Assembly (NCBI GenBank): GCA_020024695.1
Contig: JAHHTK010000001.1
Location: 1 to 64,000 of the forward strand
Direction: 5' to 3'
Length of the DNA stretch: 64,000 bases
Source: Ureaplasma sp.
GTDB lineage: Bacteria > Bacillota_I > Bacilli_A > Mycoplasmatales > Mycoplasmoidaceae
A program made the translations under genes and the position numbers. The notes under the pieces are model-generated. The model saw only the letters and a list, made by a program, of their open reading frames with translations. It ran no database searches and was not told where the DNA came from. Shown here one piece after another: positions 30,470-40,611 of this stretch (position 1 is its first letter; each line of letters starts with the position of its first letter).

Positions 30470-31702
30470 TTATCTATCTTTAATTGAAGCGATACCTTCT
30501 AAGTTTGATCCTTCAAGGAATTTTAAGCTTGCACCACCACCAGTTGAGATGAAGCTGAAGCAAGTTTCTTTACCTAATTTTTCAGCAGCTGCAGCTGAGT
30601 CCCCACCACCGATAACAGTGAAAGAACCAGCTTCAGTTCTTTCAGCAATTGCTTCACAGATTTCGTTAGTACCAGTAGCATAGTGGCTGAATTCAGTTAC
30701 ACCCATAGGACCATTTCAAACGATAGTGTTTGATTTAGCAATAATTGCTTTAAAAGCTTCAATTGATTTAGGACCGATGTCAAGACCCATTAAACCATTT
30801 AAGCCTTCTTCAATGGTACGGTAAACTGGTTCAGTGTTTGCAAATTCTTTTGCACATTCAAAGTCACTTGAGATAGTTAATTTATCTTTATATTTAACAA
30901 GTAATTCTTTAACAGCTGGAATCATTGAATCTTCAACCATTGAAGTACCTACGTTATAGCCCATTGCTTTACAGAATGTGTAAGCCATACCACCACCGAT
31001 GATTAAGTGGTCTGCGATTGGTGCTAATTGGGTAATAGCTTTAAGTTTATCTGAGATTTTTGCCCCACCAAAAATAACTGTTAAAGGTTTTTTACCATTT
31101 TTGATTGCAAAGTTTAAGTTTTGAAGTTCTGTTTCCATTAAGAAACCGATTGCATTAACTTCTTTACGTGATGCGATACCATCAGTTGAAGCGTGTTTAC
31201 GGTGAGCAGCACCAAAGGCGTCGTTAACAAAAACATCACATAAATCAGCTCAGTATTTTGCTAAGTATTCACTGTTAGCACTTTCAGTTGGTAAGTAACT
31301 ACCGTCAGCTAAAACATCGTTGTAACGGGTGTTTTCTAAAATTAAAACATCACGTGGTTTCATTTCTTTAATGTAGGTTTCAACTACAGGACCAGTGTTG
31401 TCAGGACTGAATGCGATTGAGTTGCAATCAGCACTTAATTTTTTTGCTAAATCTTCAGCAACTGGTCTTAAGCTATATTTACCACTTGCAACGTCATCAG
31501 CTGATTTTGGACGGCCCATGTGGCTTAAAATGACAACTTTTGCATCATGGTCTAATAAATATTTAATTGTTGGTAATGCTGAATTAATACGTTTGAAACT
31601 TGTAATTTTACCGTCAATTACAGGAACATTAAGGTCTAAACGTAAAAAAACAACTTTGTTGGCAACGTCAATGTCGGTTACCATTGTTTTATTAAATTCC
31701 AT
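30470..31702 (-). CDS. pgk: Phosphoglycerate kinase
   Basis: This 410-aa glycolytic enzyme makes ATP from 1,3-bisphosphoglycerate. Signatures: [77 protein letters not shown] and the final nucleotide loop [16 protein letters not shown]. Two UGA Trp (one in ...KYWADL, one in VWNGPMG, where Trp is invariant). Strong SD (AGGAGA) before ATG 31700-31702. It leads a small operon with deoD and hup; the 89-base leader presumably holds its promoter. Confidence 0.98.
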
Positions 31703-31791
31703 AATATATCTCCTATTAATATAAATTATTTTATCTAAAAATGTTTAAAAACCTATTCATTAGTATCAAAAACGTCGATAAACTAATTAAT

Positions 31792-32604
31792 TTAAGCGTC
31801 TGTTTTAGGATAAAAACGATTTCTTAAATCCTCGTCAATTTTTTTCAAATCCTCGTCAATAAATCAGAGATCACAGCCTTTCCCGTTTAATAGAGCTAAA
31901 AAGAAGTTTTTATAACTTGCTTCATAACGATGGTTTTTATAAAAGACCTCTTCAAGAATGGGTTTTAATTGTTCCCGATGGGTTTTCCCAGTCATTGTAC
32001 AAATCCCTTTAATAATTGGCACATTCAATTCTTTTTTAGCTTTAATAATGGTGTTTTCCCGAGCTAAAATGAAAGGACGAATAAAGGTTAATTGGGTTCT
32101 TTCTAAAAAGATTTTTGGTTGGAAAGTGGCAATCCGACCTTCATTAATCATGTTCATAAATAAGGTTTCAATTGCATCGTCAGCATGGTGCCCCATAGCA
32201 ATCTTATTACAATTGTGTTCGTGAGCTCATTGGGCTAACACAGCCTTTTTCATTTTGGAACATAAAGAACATTCTAAACGACCGTCTTTTTTGGCCTTTG
32301 ATTTTAGAATGTCTCCGATATTGCTATCCTGAATTTCAAAATTAACGTCATACTTTTTGAAAAAATCGATAATTGGTTGGTAATTAATGTTTGGAACAAT
32401 ATTTAAAGCGACATGAACCCCAAAAACTTCAAAAGTTTGGCCTGTTTCTTGCAACATTTTCTTGCGATAAATGGCTAGAGCATACAAAAGACACATCGAG
32501 TCTTTACCAGCAGAAATCCCAACTACAATCCGATCACCTGGTTCAATTAAATTGAATAATTTGTTGGCTTGGATAATATTTCCAATTAATGTTTTCATAC
32601 TCAT
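31792..32604 (-). CDS. ttcA: PP-loop tRNA sulfur-transfer protein, TtcA-like
   Basis: This 270-aa protein has the PP-loop IVVGISAGKDSMCLLYAL (ATP pyrophosphatase, S-x-G-K-D-S), two cysteines as LECSLCSKMKKAVL, the following MGHHADDAIETLFMN, and a third conserved Cys in KGICTMTGK. Three such Cys hold the Fe-S cluster in TtcA proteins. TtcA 2-thiolates cytidine 32 of tRNA. The substrate here is not proven; a TtuA or general PP-loop role is also possible. Start ATG 32604 or 32598 (MKTLIG); neither has a clear SD. Two UGA Trp codons. Confidence 0.75.
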
Positions 32605-32624
32605 AATATATGATTATATGAATA

Positions 32625-32651
32625 ATTAAAAAAGAAGGTTTGACCCTTCTT
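32625..32651 (-). terminator. Terminator of the DUF368-like gene
   Basis: On the minus strand AAGAAGG, loop, CCTTCTT and TTTTAATT form a 7-bp hairpin with T-run a few bases after the stop codon. Confidence 0.75.
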
Positions 32652-32657
32652 TGACAA

Positions 32658-33977
32658 TTATGCATTTTGAACTTGATTTCTTCTAGTTTTTACTAAATGG
32701 ATACTGATTTGAGGAATGGTGACACAAGCTCCTAAAATTAAGCATAAAATAGCAATTCCTAACACGGTGGTGTTAGTACCTAAATATTGATAATCAAAAC
32801 TACTTAAAGCAATAAAAGAAGCAATGATTGAGCCTAATAAGGTTCAAACAGCTATTGAATTAAATAATCGTGCATTTTTATTTAATACAAAAGACATTAA
32901 ATAGATGGAAGCAATAAAGCCCACTACATATCCAATGACAGCCACAATAATAATTGGTCACGCTTCATTACTGGTAAAGTTACCAATTGCCTTGCCAGTA
33001 AAGCTAACATACATTGCTTCATTGACTAAACGGTAACTTCCCATTAAACCAAAACCAAACCCTGCTGATAATCCTGGAATTAAAGTAAAGAACCCAGCAA
33101 AGATTGCCCCGACCAATAAGATAATAATTCTTTCAGTTGTTGCTAATGAATTTACAATTTCATTACTAATAGCTAAATTGGTAGTAGCTAAAATTCCTAA
33201 TTGATTATTGGTTAATGTTGATAACCCACCAATAAATAAATAGTTTTGGTTTTCATTATTCGTTCAAGCAAACCGAACAATCACTCCAAAGACAATCACT
33301 AACACAAAGCAACTGACCCCAATGCCTACTGATCATTTTCATTTTGGATCTTTAGTTTTCATCTCATGGACAGCCTTGGATGAAAAAGGCACTGAATTAG
33401 GTCTTAATAATAAAATTAAAGGAATGCAAGCTAAACTAATCCCGATTCCTAAGAAATATAAAATAGGACCATAGTTTAGATTCCCAATCGCACTATAAAC
33501 AGCATAACTTGCAACAAAAGTTAAAATCCACATTAAGATTAATGGTAAAAATGCTAAGAAACTTCAACCCCATTTCTTAAATGGTCGGTCATAGAACCCT
33601 TTCTTAATTAAACCTAAGGTTTCTTGGTTCCGTTTAGAACAAGCTAGTACACTTCCATAACCAAAGGTTGGTAATACAATACTTGCTCCTAAGATAGCCC
33701 CTTGACCAAGATGATACCCAATTTTTGCTGGGGTTTTAAAACCTTTCTTGATTTCATCAATTTCTTGAACAATTTCAGGAGCAATTTCTTTTTGTTGTTG
33801 TTTTAACTGTTCTTGTTTATTTAAGGCTTCTTGTTTTTGTTGTTGTTTGATTTCGTCAGGATTAATATCATACATATGATCTAAATCAAATTTATTATCC
33901 CAACGACTCGACATATTATTGAACCCTGTTTTTTTGGGTTCACTTTTAGTTTGTTTGTTTTTTGAAACTTTTGACAT
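32658..33977 (-). CDS. DUF368-like membrane protein (candidate polyprenyl-phosphate flippase)
   Basis: This 439-aa polytopic protein has a long hydrophilic Gln/Lys-rich N-terminus (1-90: KQQQKQEALNKQEQLKQQQK) and about nine TM helices. Two repeat-like re-entrant motifs are visible: GQGAILGASIVLPTFGYGSVLACSK and GAIFAGFFTLIPGLSAGFGFGLMGSY, each followed by a short helix. This is the DUF368 pattern (G..lG...viPGvSgGt..l..G.Y). DUF368 proteins (PopT) recycle undecaprenyl phosphate. Assignment is by pattern and not verified. The cell needs no peptidoglycan, so the lipid partner is open. Transcribed divergently from tlyA-like. Confidence 0.6.
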
Positions 33978-34030
33978 ATTATTGGTTCCTGCCTTTATAT
34001 GTATTTTATAATAATAAAAATATTGATACT

Positions 34031-34756
34031 ATGAGATTAGACAAATTTTTATTTTTAAATCATTATATTGATTCACGGACCAAAGCCATTCAATTAATCA
34101 AGGATGGCTTAGTTTTAGTTAACGATAAAATTGTGCTTTCACCCCATACTGAAGTCAATGAAAATGATAAGTTGGAACTTTTAGATTCATTAAAATACGT
34201 GTCTCGAGGCAGTGAAAAATTATTAGCCTTAATCCAAACTTATCACCTTGATTTTCAAGATAGTGTCGTTTTAGATATTGGAGCATCAACGGGTGGGTTT
34301 AGCCAAGTATGTTTAGAATATGGGGCTAAAAAAGTTTATAGTTTAGATGTGGGAACCGACCAATTACACCCTATTTTAAAAAACGATCCTCGGGTAGTTG
34401 ATTTATCACAAACCCATTTAGATAAAATTCCATTTTTAAAATTTGAACCTCTTTTTGATATTGTGGTGACTGATGTTTCATTTATTAGTTTAACCCGAGT
34501 TTTTGATGCGATTGATCATTGAAAAGGAAAACTCAAATATTTCTGTTGTTTAATTAAACCTCAATTTGAATGTGGTTGAGATGCTGCTAAACAAAAACAA
34601 GGGTTAATTGTCAGTGATAAAATGCATCAGTTAGCTATTAATAAGGTTGTCAATTATGCTAAATCGAGAGGCTGACAATTAATGTATGACATCATTGAAT
34701 CGCCCATCAAAGGATCTAAAAAAGGTAACACTGAATTTTTGGGAGTCTTTCACTAA
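34031..34756 (+). CDS. tlyA: TlyA-family rRNA methyltransferase (S4 + FtsJ-like)
   Basis: This 241-aa protein starts with an S4 RNA-binding domain (MRLDKFLFLNHYIDSRTKAIQLIKDGLVLVND) and continues with a SAM-dependent methyltransferase core: VLDIGASTGGFSQVCL (SAM motif), VYSLDVGTDQLH, DIVVTDVSFISL and a catalytic Lys in CLIKPQFE. The family methylates 16S/23S rRNA ribose 2'-OH (TlyA) and has been called haemolysin A. ATG 34031 is chosen because the S4 domain begins there. Stop TAA shares its last base with the dinB ATG. Confidence 0.9.
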
Positions 34757-35781
34757 TGATTTTTCATATTGATATTGATGCTTTTTTTGCTTCAGTGGAA
34801 GAAAAGTATTATCCTGAATACAAACATTTACCATTAGTGGTCGGAGGTCAAGTTCAAAGTGGAGTCGTTGGAACATGTAACTATGTAGCCCGAAAATATG
34901 GAGTTGTTAAAGGTGAAACGGTGGCAAAAGCCTATGGTAAATGTAGTAATTTAGTCGCCATTAATAACCATAAAAATCGGTATGAATACTGATCAAAAAG
35001 ATTCTTTGCTTATCTGAAAGAACGCTATACTGATTTGATTGAAGTGGCTTCGATTGATGAATGTTATGTCCAAGTTGATAATTTGTTACCCCAATACCAC
35101 GATAACCCATTATTATTAGCAACAATTATTCAAAAAGATGTTTTAAATGATTTGGGTTTATCCATTTCTATTGGAATTGCCAGTACCAAAGAAATTGCCA
35201 AAATCACTACTGGTTTTAAAAAACCCTTTGGAATTTCATATACCAAAGATGATGAACTCGCTACCAAAATTCATCCCTTACCCATTGATAAAATTGTTGG
35301 CTTAGGCAAAAAAACTTTACCCATTCTCAAACAATACCATATTGAAACCATTAGTGATTATTTAGCTGATCAAAATGACTTTTTAATTAGTGATTTATTA
35401 GGCGTCAATTACTATAAATTAAAAAATGGTCTTTTAGGAAAAGGCCATTTTGAAATTGATTTAACCAATAATAATTCGAAAAGTATTGAAAAATCCTGTC
35501 GCTTTAAGAATAGCGAATGAGACGAAAAAATCATTAAGAAAAAGATTCAACAATTGGGTTATGTAGTTTTAAATGAACTTAACGACCAAGCCAAAAAGGC
35601 CAAATCCATTACAGTTTATTTGAAATATAAAGACCATTTAACCCATAAAAAGATGAAATCCTTACCAGCAACTAACAATTACCAAACTCTCTTAAGTAAT
35701 TGATTAGCTCTTTTTTATCAACTTTGGGATAATGAAGAACCCTTATTATTAATTGGGGTGGGCGTAACTAAGTTGGTTTAA
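34756..35781 (+). CDS. dinB: Y-family DNA polymerase (DinB/Pol IV)
   Basis: This 341-aa translesion polymerase has the palm motifs FHIDIDAFFASVEE and VASIDECYVQVD (usual SIDEaylD), finger residues VVGGQVQSGVVGTCNYVARKYGV, and helix-hairpin-helix KIVGLGKKTLPILKQYHI. The little-finger domain (KSIEKSCRF...) completes it. Catalytic carboxylates D and D/E appear intact. Its last 33 bases overlap the end of ruvB on the other strand. One UGA Trp in RYEYWSKR and more later. Two-gene unit with tlyA. Confidence 0.93.
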
Positions 35782-36696
35782 TTTATGCATATATTCAACC
35801 CCTTTTTTGGTCAAAGTCCGACCAGAAGGGGTTTTTAAAATTAAGTTATTAATTAAAAGATAGGGTTCTAGTTTATTTTCAATTGTAAATGAATCAATTG
35901 ATAAACTTTGACTTAAACTTTTGATTCCGATACTAGTTTGTACATTCTCAAATAGAATGGATAAATACTTAATATCAGTTTCAGTTAAACCTAAGTCGTA
36001 GATGCCCATTTTTTGCATAATATCAATCGCATCTAAATCTTGGTTAATGGATTTGTAATCCAAAAACCGATTGGTGAGTCGAATGGCATTCCGTGGGATC
36101 CCTTTTGAATAACTAGCAATCACATATTGATCTTGGTCATCAATGACAAACCCAGCGTGGTGAGCGTGTTGGGATACAATTTGTTCTAGTTCATTTTGTT
36201 GATAACCATCTAAATGGAGCTGAATCCCAAATCGTTCTTGTAAGGGCTCAGGTAATTTTCCTAATTGGGTGGTTGCTCCAATTAAAGTGAAGTTCGGGAC
36301 TTTAATCCTGGTCATTGAGGTATTAAAATCCTTACCAATGGGAACGTCAATGACAAACTGTTCCATAATCGAATACAGCACTTCTAAACACGATTTATCA
36401 ATGGCATGAATTTCATCAATAAATACAATGTCGCTTTCTTTAATTAAAGACAAGGCATTCATAATATCCAATGGTTTTTTCAAACATGGACCCTGAATAT
36501 AATGGATTTTACTTTCCATTTCATTGGCAATGATGGTCGCTAAGGTGGTTTTGCCTGTTCCAGCATGTCCTCATAATAAAACGTGGTCTAAAATTGTGTG
36601 TTTCGTTTTACACGAAGCAATAAAGATTTTAAGATTTTCTTTTAAATTTTCTTTCCCAATGAATTCAGCTAAATATTGAGGTCTTAAATTTTCCAT
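35749..36696 (-). CDS. ruvB: Holliday junction branch migration ATPase RuvB
   Basis: This 315-aa AAA+ motor begins [21 protein letters not shown]. Walker A is [11 protein letters not shown], Walker [12 protein letters not shown], sensor [10 protein letters not shown], and the arginine-finger region LQERFGIQL. The C-terminal winged helix ends with [15 protein letters not shown]. Mollicute RuvB is a little shorter than B. subtilis RuvB. It is the last gene of the 42610-35749 operon and starts 1 base after ruvA. The 3' end is shared antisense with dinB. Confidence 0.95.
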
Positions 36697-36697
36697 C

Positions 36698-37303
36698 TTA
36701 GTTCATTAACCAAATTGCTTGATTGACAGCATCTGAGACATCATTAAGGGATTGAAAATCTAACCGCTTCATAATTTTTTCAATGCTGCTCTTACTATAC
36801 CCCAGTGCTAATAAAGTGGCACTCGTTTGCTTAGCAATTTCACTCTCACATTCACTTAACTTGACACTGGCATTATCAGCTGAACTGACTTGATCTTTCA
36901 AATCATATTTAAAAGACAAATAAGAAATGATGGCATTCATTTGCCGAGCAGTAATCTTAACGCTCTGTTTGAGTTGCTCAAAATCTTTATTTTGAACACA
37001 ACTTACCAAATTATCTAAACCATATTCTAAAATTGACATTGCCGTTTTAGGGCCAATTCCATTAATTTCAATTAATTCATTAAAAAGGTTCCGTTCCCGA
37101 TAATCTTTAAACCCATAAATCTCATAGGTTAAATTGTTCTTAATGCCAAGGTTAGTGATAATCCGCACATATAACTTCACCTCACTATCTTGACTAATAT
37201 TAGTAGTTTTAAGGGTGTTAACTTTCAGACCAATTTTATTGGTCGTTCCAATTAAATAACCCTTAAAACAATAATCAACATGTAAATTAACATATTCAAT
37301 CAT
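36698..37303 (-). CDS. ruvA: Holliday junction DNA-binding protein RuvA
   Basis: This 201-aa protein binds four-way junctions with RuvB. Start: [11 protein letters not shown] at 37303, nine bases after AAGGAG; an ATG six codons upstream contains that SD and is rejected. The OB-fold N-terminus is followed by an HhH pair ([20 protein letters not shown] and a less clear second) and a C-terminal RuvB-contact domain ([20 protein letters not shown]). Diverged from proteobacterial RuvA but in canonical order with ruvB. Confidence 0.9.
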   Translation of the reverse strand: MIEYVNLHVDYCFKGYLIGTTNKIGLKVNTLKTTNISQDSEVKLYVRIITNLGIKNNLTYEIYGFKDYRERNLFNELIEINGIGPKTAMSILEYGLDNLVSCVQNKDFEQLKQSVKITARQMNAIISYLSFKYDLKDQVSSADNASVKLSECESEIAKQTSATLLALGYSKSSIEKIMKRLDFQSLNDVSDAVNQAIWLMN

Positions 37304-37342
37304 ATTTAAAAACTCCTTCATAGATATATAGCTATAAAAGAG

Positions 37343-38206
37343 TTAAATGTGATTTTTTTGAAAGTATTTTGCGGCTTTTTGATAATCTTTTTTAATCGCT
37401 TGCAACAATTGGAGTTTGGATTTAAATTTCTTGGACTTACGTAAATATTTTAAGAAAGTAATTTTAATGGTTTGGCCATAAAACTCAGGACCTTCATAAT
37501 TAATTAAATGGGTTTCAATAAAGTTTTTATGGTGATTCATGGTCTGAGCTTTTCCTCAGAAGGTTAACCCTTGATAAACTTTATTGTTTAGTTCTACCTT
37601 AGTAAGATAAACACCTTCCATTAGATCAATTAATTGGTGATTAATTTCAATGTTTGCGGTCGGAATCCCTAATTTACGGCCGTCTTGATAACCCTTAACA
37701 ACAGTCCCAGAACGAAAATAGGGAATGGTTAATCATTTAGCAATCTTTTTAAAATTAGGTTTATTGGCAGTTAATCAAAATCTTAAAGAACTGGTTGAAA
37801 TGTGGTGTTTAATTTTGACAATTTTAACATTTGGAAAATGTTGTTGTAAAAAATAAGTACTCTGACCATCTTTCCCGAAACTAAAATTTTCACCCACAAT
37901 AATTTGGTTAGGATTTAATGGTTTTAAAATCTTTTCAATGAATTCTTTCCCAGTCATGTTGGAACTTAAAATATCATAAAACAACACGTTGTCTAGATTT
38001 AACTGGTTAAAGAATTGGATTCTGTCAGCTTTAGAAAAGAGATTAGTCGTTTTTCTGGGAATTTGATTAAAGGTTAATAGGGTGGTGTGAGGTTGGTTTA
38101 GTAAGTTTAAATGACCTAAATGGACACCATCAAAAAAACCCATTACAAGTTTATCCACAACAGGCATGGTGTGAACATTATTTTGATTGATATTTAAAAT
38201 TGCCAT
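37343..38206 (-). CDS. ribF: Bifunctional riboflavin kinase/FAD synthetase
   Basis: This 287-aa enzyme makes FMN and FAD from riboflavin. The N-terminal nucleotidyltransferase has VVDKLVMGFFDGVHLGHLNLL (H-x-G-H) and VGENFSFGKDG; the C-terminal kinase has GYQDGRKLGIPTANIEI and a GVYLTKVEL strand. truB-ribF adjacency is common in Firmicutes; here the ATG overlaps the truB stop (TAATG). Several UGA Trp fall mid-gene. Confidence 0.95.
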
Positions 38207-38919
38207 TAGTGTTCTTCCTTTACTTTTTCAGGGTGAAAAATGGCATACAGTTCATCTAAACTATAAGCATCACTTAATTGATAGTCACCTAGTTGGGTTC
38301 TTATTAACCCAACTAAAGTGGCATAACCATTTAATTGATGACCAAGATCAATTGCTAAACTCCGCACATAAAATCCTTTGGAGACCGTGACTTTTAGTTC
38401 TAATAAATTATTAGCATAGGATAAAATTTCATAATCTCACAATTTGACTTCCCGTACTTTTTCAGGCACATCAATTCCTAATCGTGCTCAATAATATAAG
38501 GGTTTGCCATTATATTTTAAGGCCGAATATTTAGGAGCAGCTTGGTAATAAGCTTCGGTTTTAAAACTTTCAAGGGCTTGAATAATTTTAGCTAACGGAG
38601 GGTTTAAACAACTGCTTTCATAGTGAATAATTTCAGTGGAATTATCCCCTGATTCGGTTTCATAGCCAAAGGCAATTTTAGCGATATATTGTTTTTTATC
38701 TAACAATAAATCATTCATTTTCTTGGTTCCATTATTAATTCCAACCACTAATAATCCTGTGGCTAATGGATCAAGGGTTCCTGCATGACCACATTTTTTG
38801 ATCCGACAGGCTTTTTTAATTCAATTTAATACGTCAGCACTCGTTCAATGAAGGGGTTTGTTAACAAAAATTAATTCATCTTCTAAAATTTTAGTTAATT
38901 GGTTGGCAGTGTTTTTCAT
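38206..38919 (-). CDS. truB: tRNA pseudouridine-55 synthase TruB
   Basis: This 237-aa enzyme forms pseudouridine 55 in the T loop of tRNAs. Signatures: FVNKPLHWTSADVLNWIKK, GHAGTLDPLATGLLVVGI (catalytic Asp in TLDP), QYIAKIAFGYETESGD, and KVTVSKGFYVRSLAIDLG. It is shorter than many homologs because it lacks the C-terminal PUA domain, as in other mollicutes. Its first 29 bases overlap the end of rnc. Confidence 0.95.
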
Positions 38920-39589
38920 AAGCATTCTTAGCTGCGTTTTCTTCAGCTTCTCTTTGACAAATACCACTTCCAAATCCATAGACTAAGCCATCAACTAAGA
39001 CTTCACATTCAACATAGTTGCGTTGGTTAGTGACCACGTGGTATTTGACTGAACGAGGAGCAAAAATTTCTTGCACTTCAGTTTTAAAGTGGCGTTGTAA
39101 TTCAAAGGCATGGTTTTCATATGGTTCAATAATGACTTTATTGACTAACACTGAAACCTTTTTAATTCCAACGTCTTGGGCAATGGCTCCTAATAAAGCT
39201 TCAAATAAATCTTCTTTAATACTATTAGAAATTTCAGTCATCCCGTTGCCAAATAAAGCAATTTTAGATAACCCTAAAATATCACTGGCTCTGGTTAAAC
39301 TTTGTTTACAAACTAACCCTGATCGATAAACAGTCATTTGACCTTCATTTAAATCTTTACTTAATGAAAAGACATAATTGGTGACGACTCATTGTAAAGC
39401 CGCATCACCTAAAAATTCTAATTTTTCATAGTCATAATTTAATCCAGCTTCATGGCGGAATGAAGAGTGGGTTAAAGCGTGACTGTACATTCACATATTT
39501 TCTTGTTTTGGGTGAATGTTAAATGGTTCTAATAAACGAATAATTGTTTGGTCACTGATTGTCCGATAAATATTTTTATTCTTACTCAT
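38891..39589 (-). CDS. rnc: Ribonuclease III
   Basis: This 232-aa double-strand-specific RNase processes rRNA and mRNAs. The RNase III signature is YEKLEFLGDAALQWVVTNYVF (with the catalytic Glu/Asp), the second metal site in EDLFEALLGAIAQD, and a C-terminal dsRNA-binding domain (VEIFAPRSVKYHVV..., ENAAKNAYEKH). It overlaps plsX by 8 bases. In B. subtilis rnc lies with plsX upstream and smc downstream; here smc-ftsY is 31 kb away. Confidence 0.95.
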
Positions 39590-40610
39590 TACCTTCAATT
39601 ACACTTTCTAAATTAATTTTTGCTAAACCATCTTTTAAACGACTAATTAAATCGGTGGCAATATTGACTCATAACATTTCAAGGGCTGAATAAAATTGTT
39701 GTTTATCAGCTGAACCATGGGTTTTAATAGCAATTTTAGATAACCCTAAAACAATGGCCCCAGCGTGGTTTTTATAATCAAACCCTTTGACAACTTTTTT
39801 CATTACCCCTAAACTAAATAAATAGCCTAATCAATAAAGAGGTTTTTTAAAGTTGGTTTTTAAAATATTTCCAAAGGTTTTAGCGGTTCCTTCAAGGGTT
39901 TTTAAAACAATGTTGCCAGTAAATCCATTGGTAACAACAACTTCACTACTTCGTTCTAATAAGTGACGAGGTTCAATAAAACCTTGGTAGTTAAGTTCAG
40001 GGATATTTTTTAAAATTTGGTTGGCTTCAATGATTTCACTGGTACCTTTTTTATCTTCTGTGCCAATGTTTAATAAATTAACCCGTGGATTTTTATAAAA
40101 GATGGAAGCATAAATGGAACCCATTACTGCAAATAAAACTAAATCCATCGGTTTGGCACTAACATTGGCCCCACAGTCTAATAAATTAAAGAACTTATGA
40201 TCAGTTGTCGGAATACATGGCATAAAAGCAGGCTTTTTAACTGAATCTAATAACCCAAAGGTTAAATAGGTTTTGCCGACAAAAACCCCTGAATTTCCAG
40301 CTGAAAGCACACCATCACAATGGCCTTCTTTGACCAGGTTAATGGCTAATTGCATACTGTTATCGTTTTTATTTCTTACCCCTAAAAAGGTGTCTGATTG
40401 ACTAATGAAATTTTTAGTATGCAAGATTTCAAACTCATTTTCATATTTCATTAAGGGTTTGATAAGCTCTTGATCACCTACTAAGACAATGCGGGTATTT
40501 TTATGCTTTTTGATTAAGGCACGAGCTGCTTCAATCGCATCTTGAATCTTGCCCTCATGACCCATCACATCAAAAGCGATACGAATAATACGATCAGTTC
40601 TTGGTTTCAT
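39582..40610 (-). CDS. plsX: Phosphate acyltransferase PlsX
   Basis: This 342-aa enzyme interconverts acyl-ACP and acyl-phosphate, feeding PlsY (52221). Family pattern: RIAFDVMGHEG at the start, VLSAGNSGVFVGKT, CIPTTDHKFFNLLDCGAN, NLLNIGTEDKKG, and VTNGFTGNIVLKTLEG. Some residues differ from the usual GGD start (here DVMGHEG), but the length and block order fit. It starts 1 base after fakA, linking it with fatty-acid phosphorylation. Three UGA Trp. Confidence 0.93.
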
Positions 40611-40611
40611 C

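Noticed and set aside
30470..31702. Apparent split of pgk into several pieces
   Set aside because: The gaps are UGA codons at Trp positions; one continuous gene with code 4.
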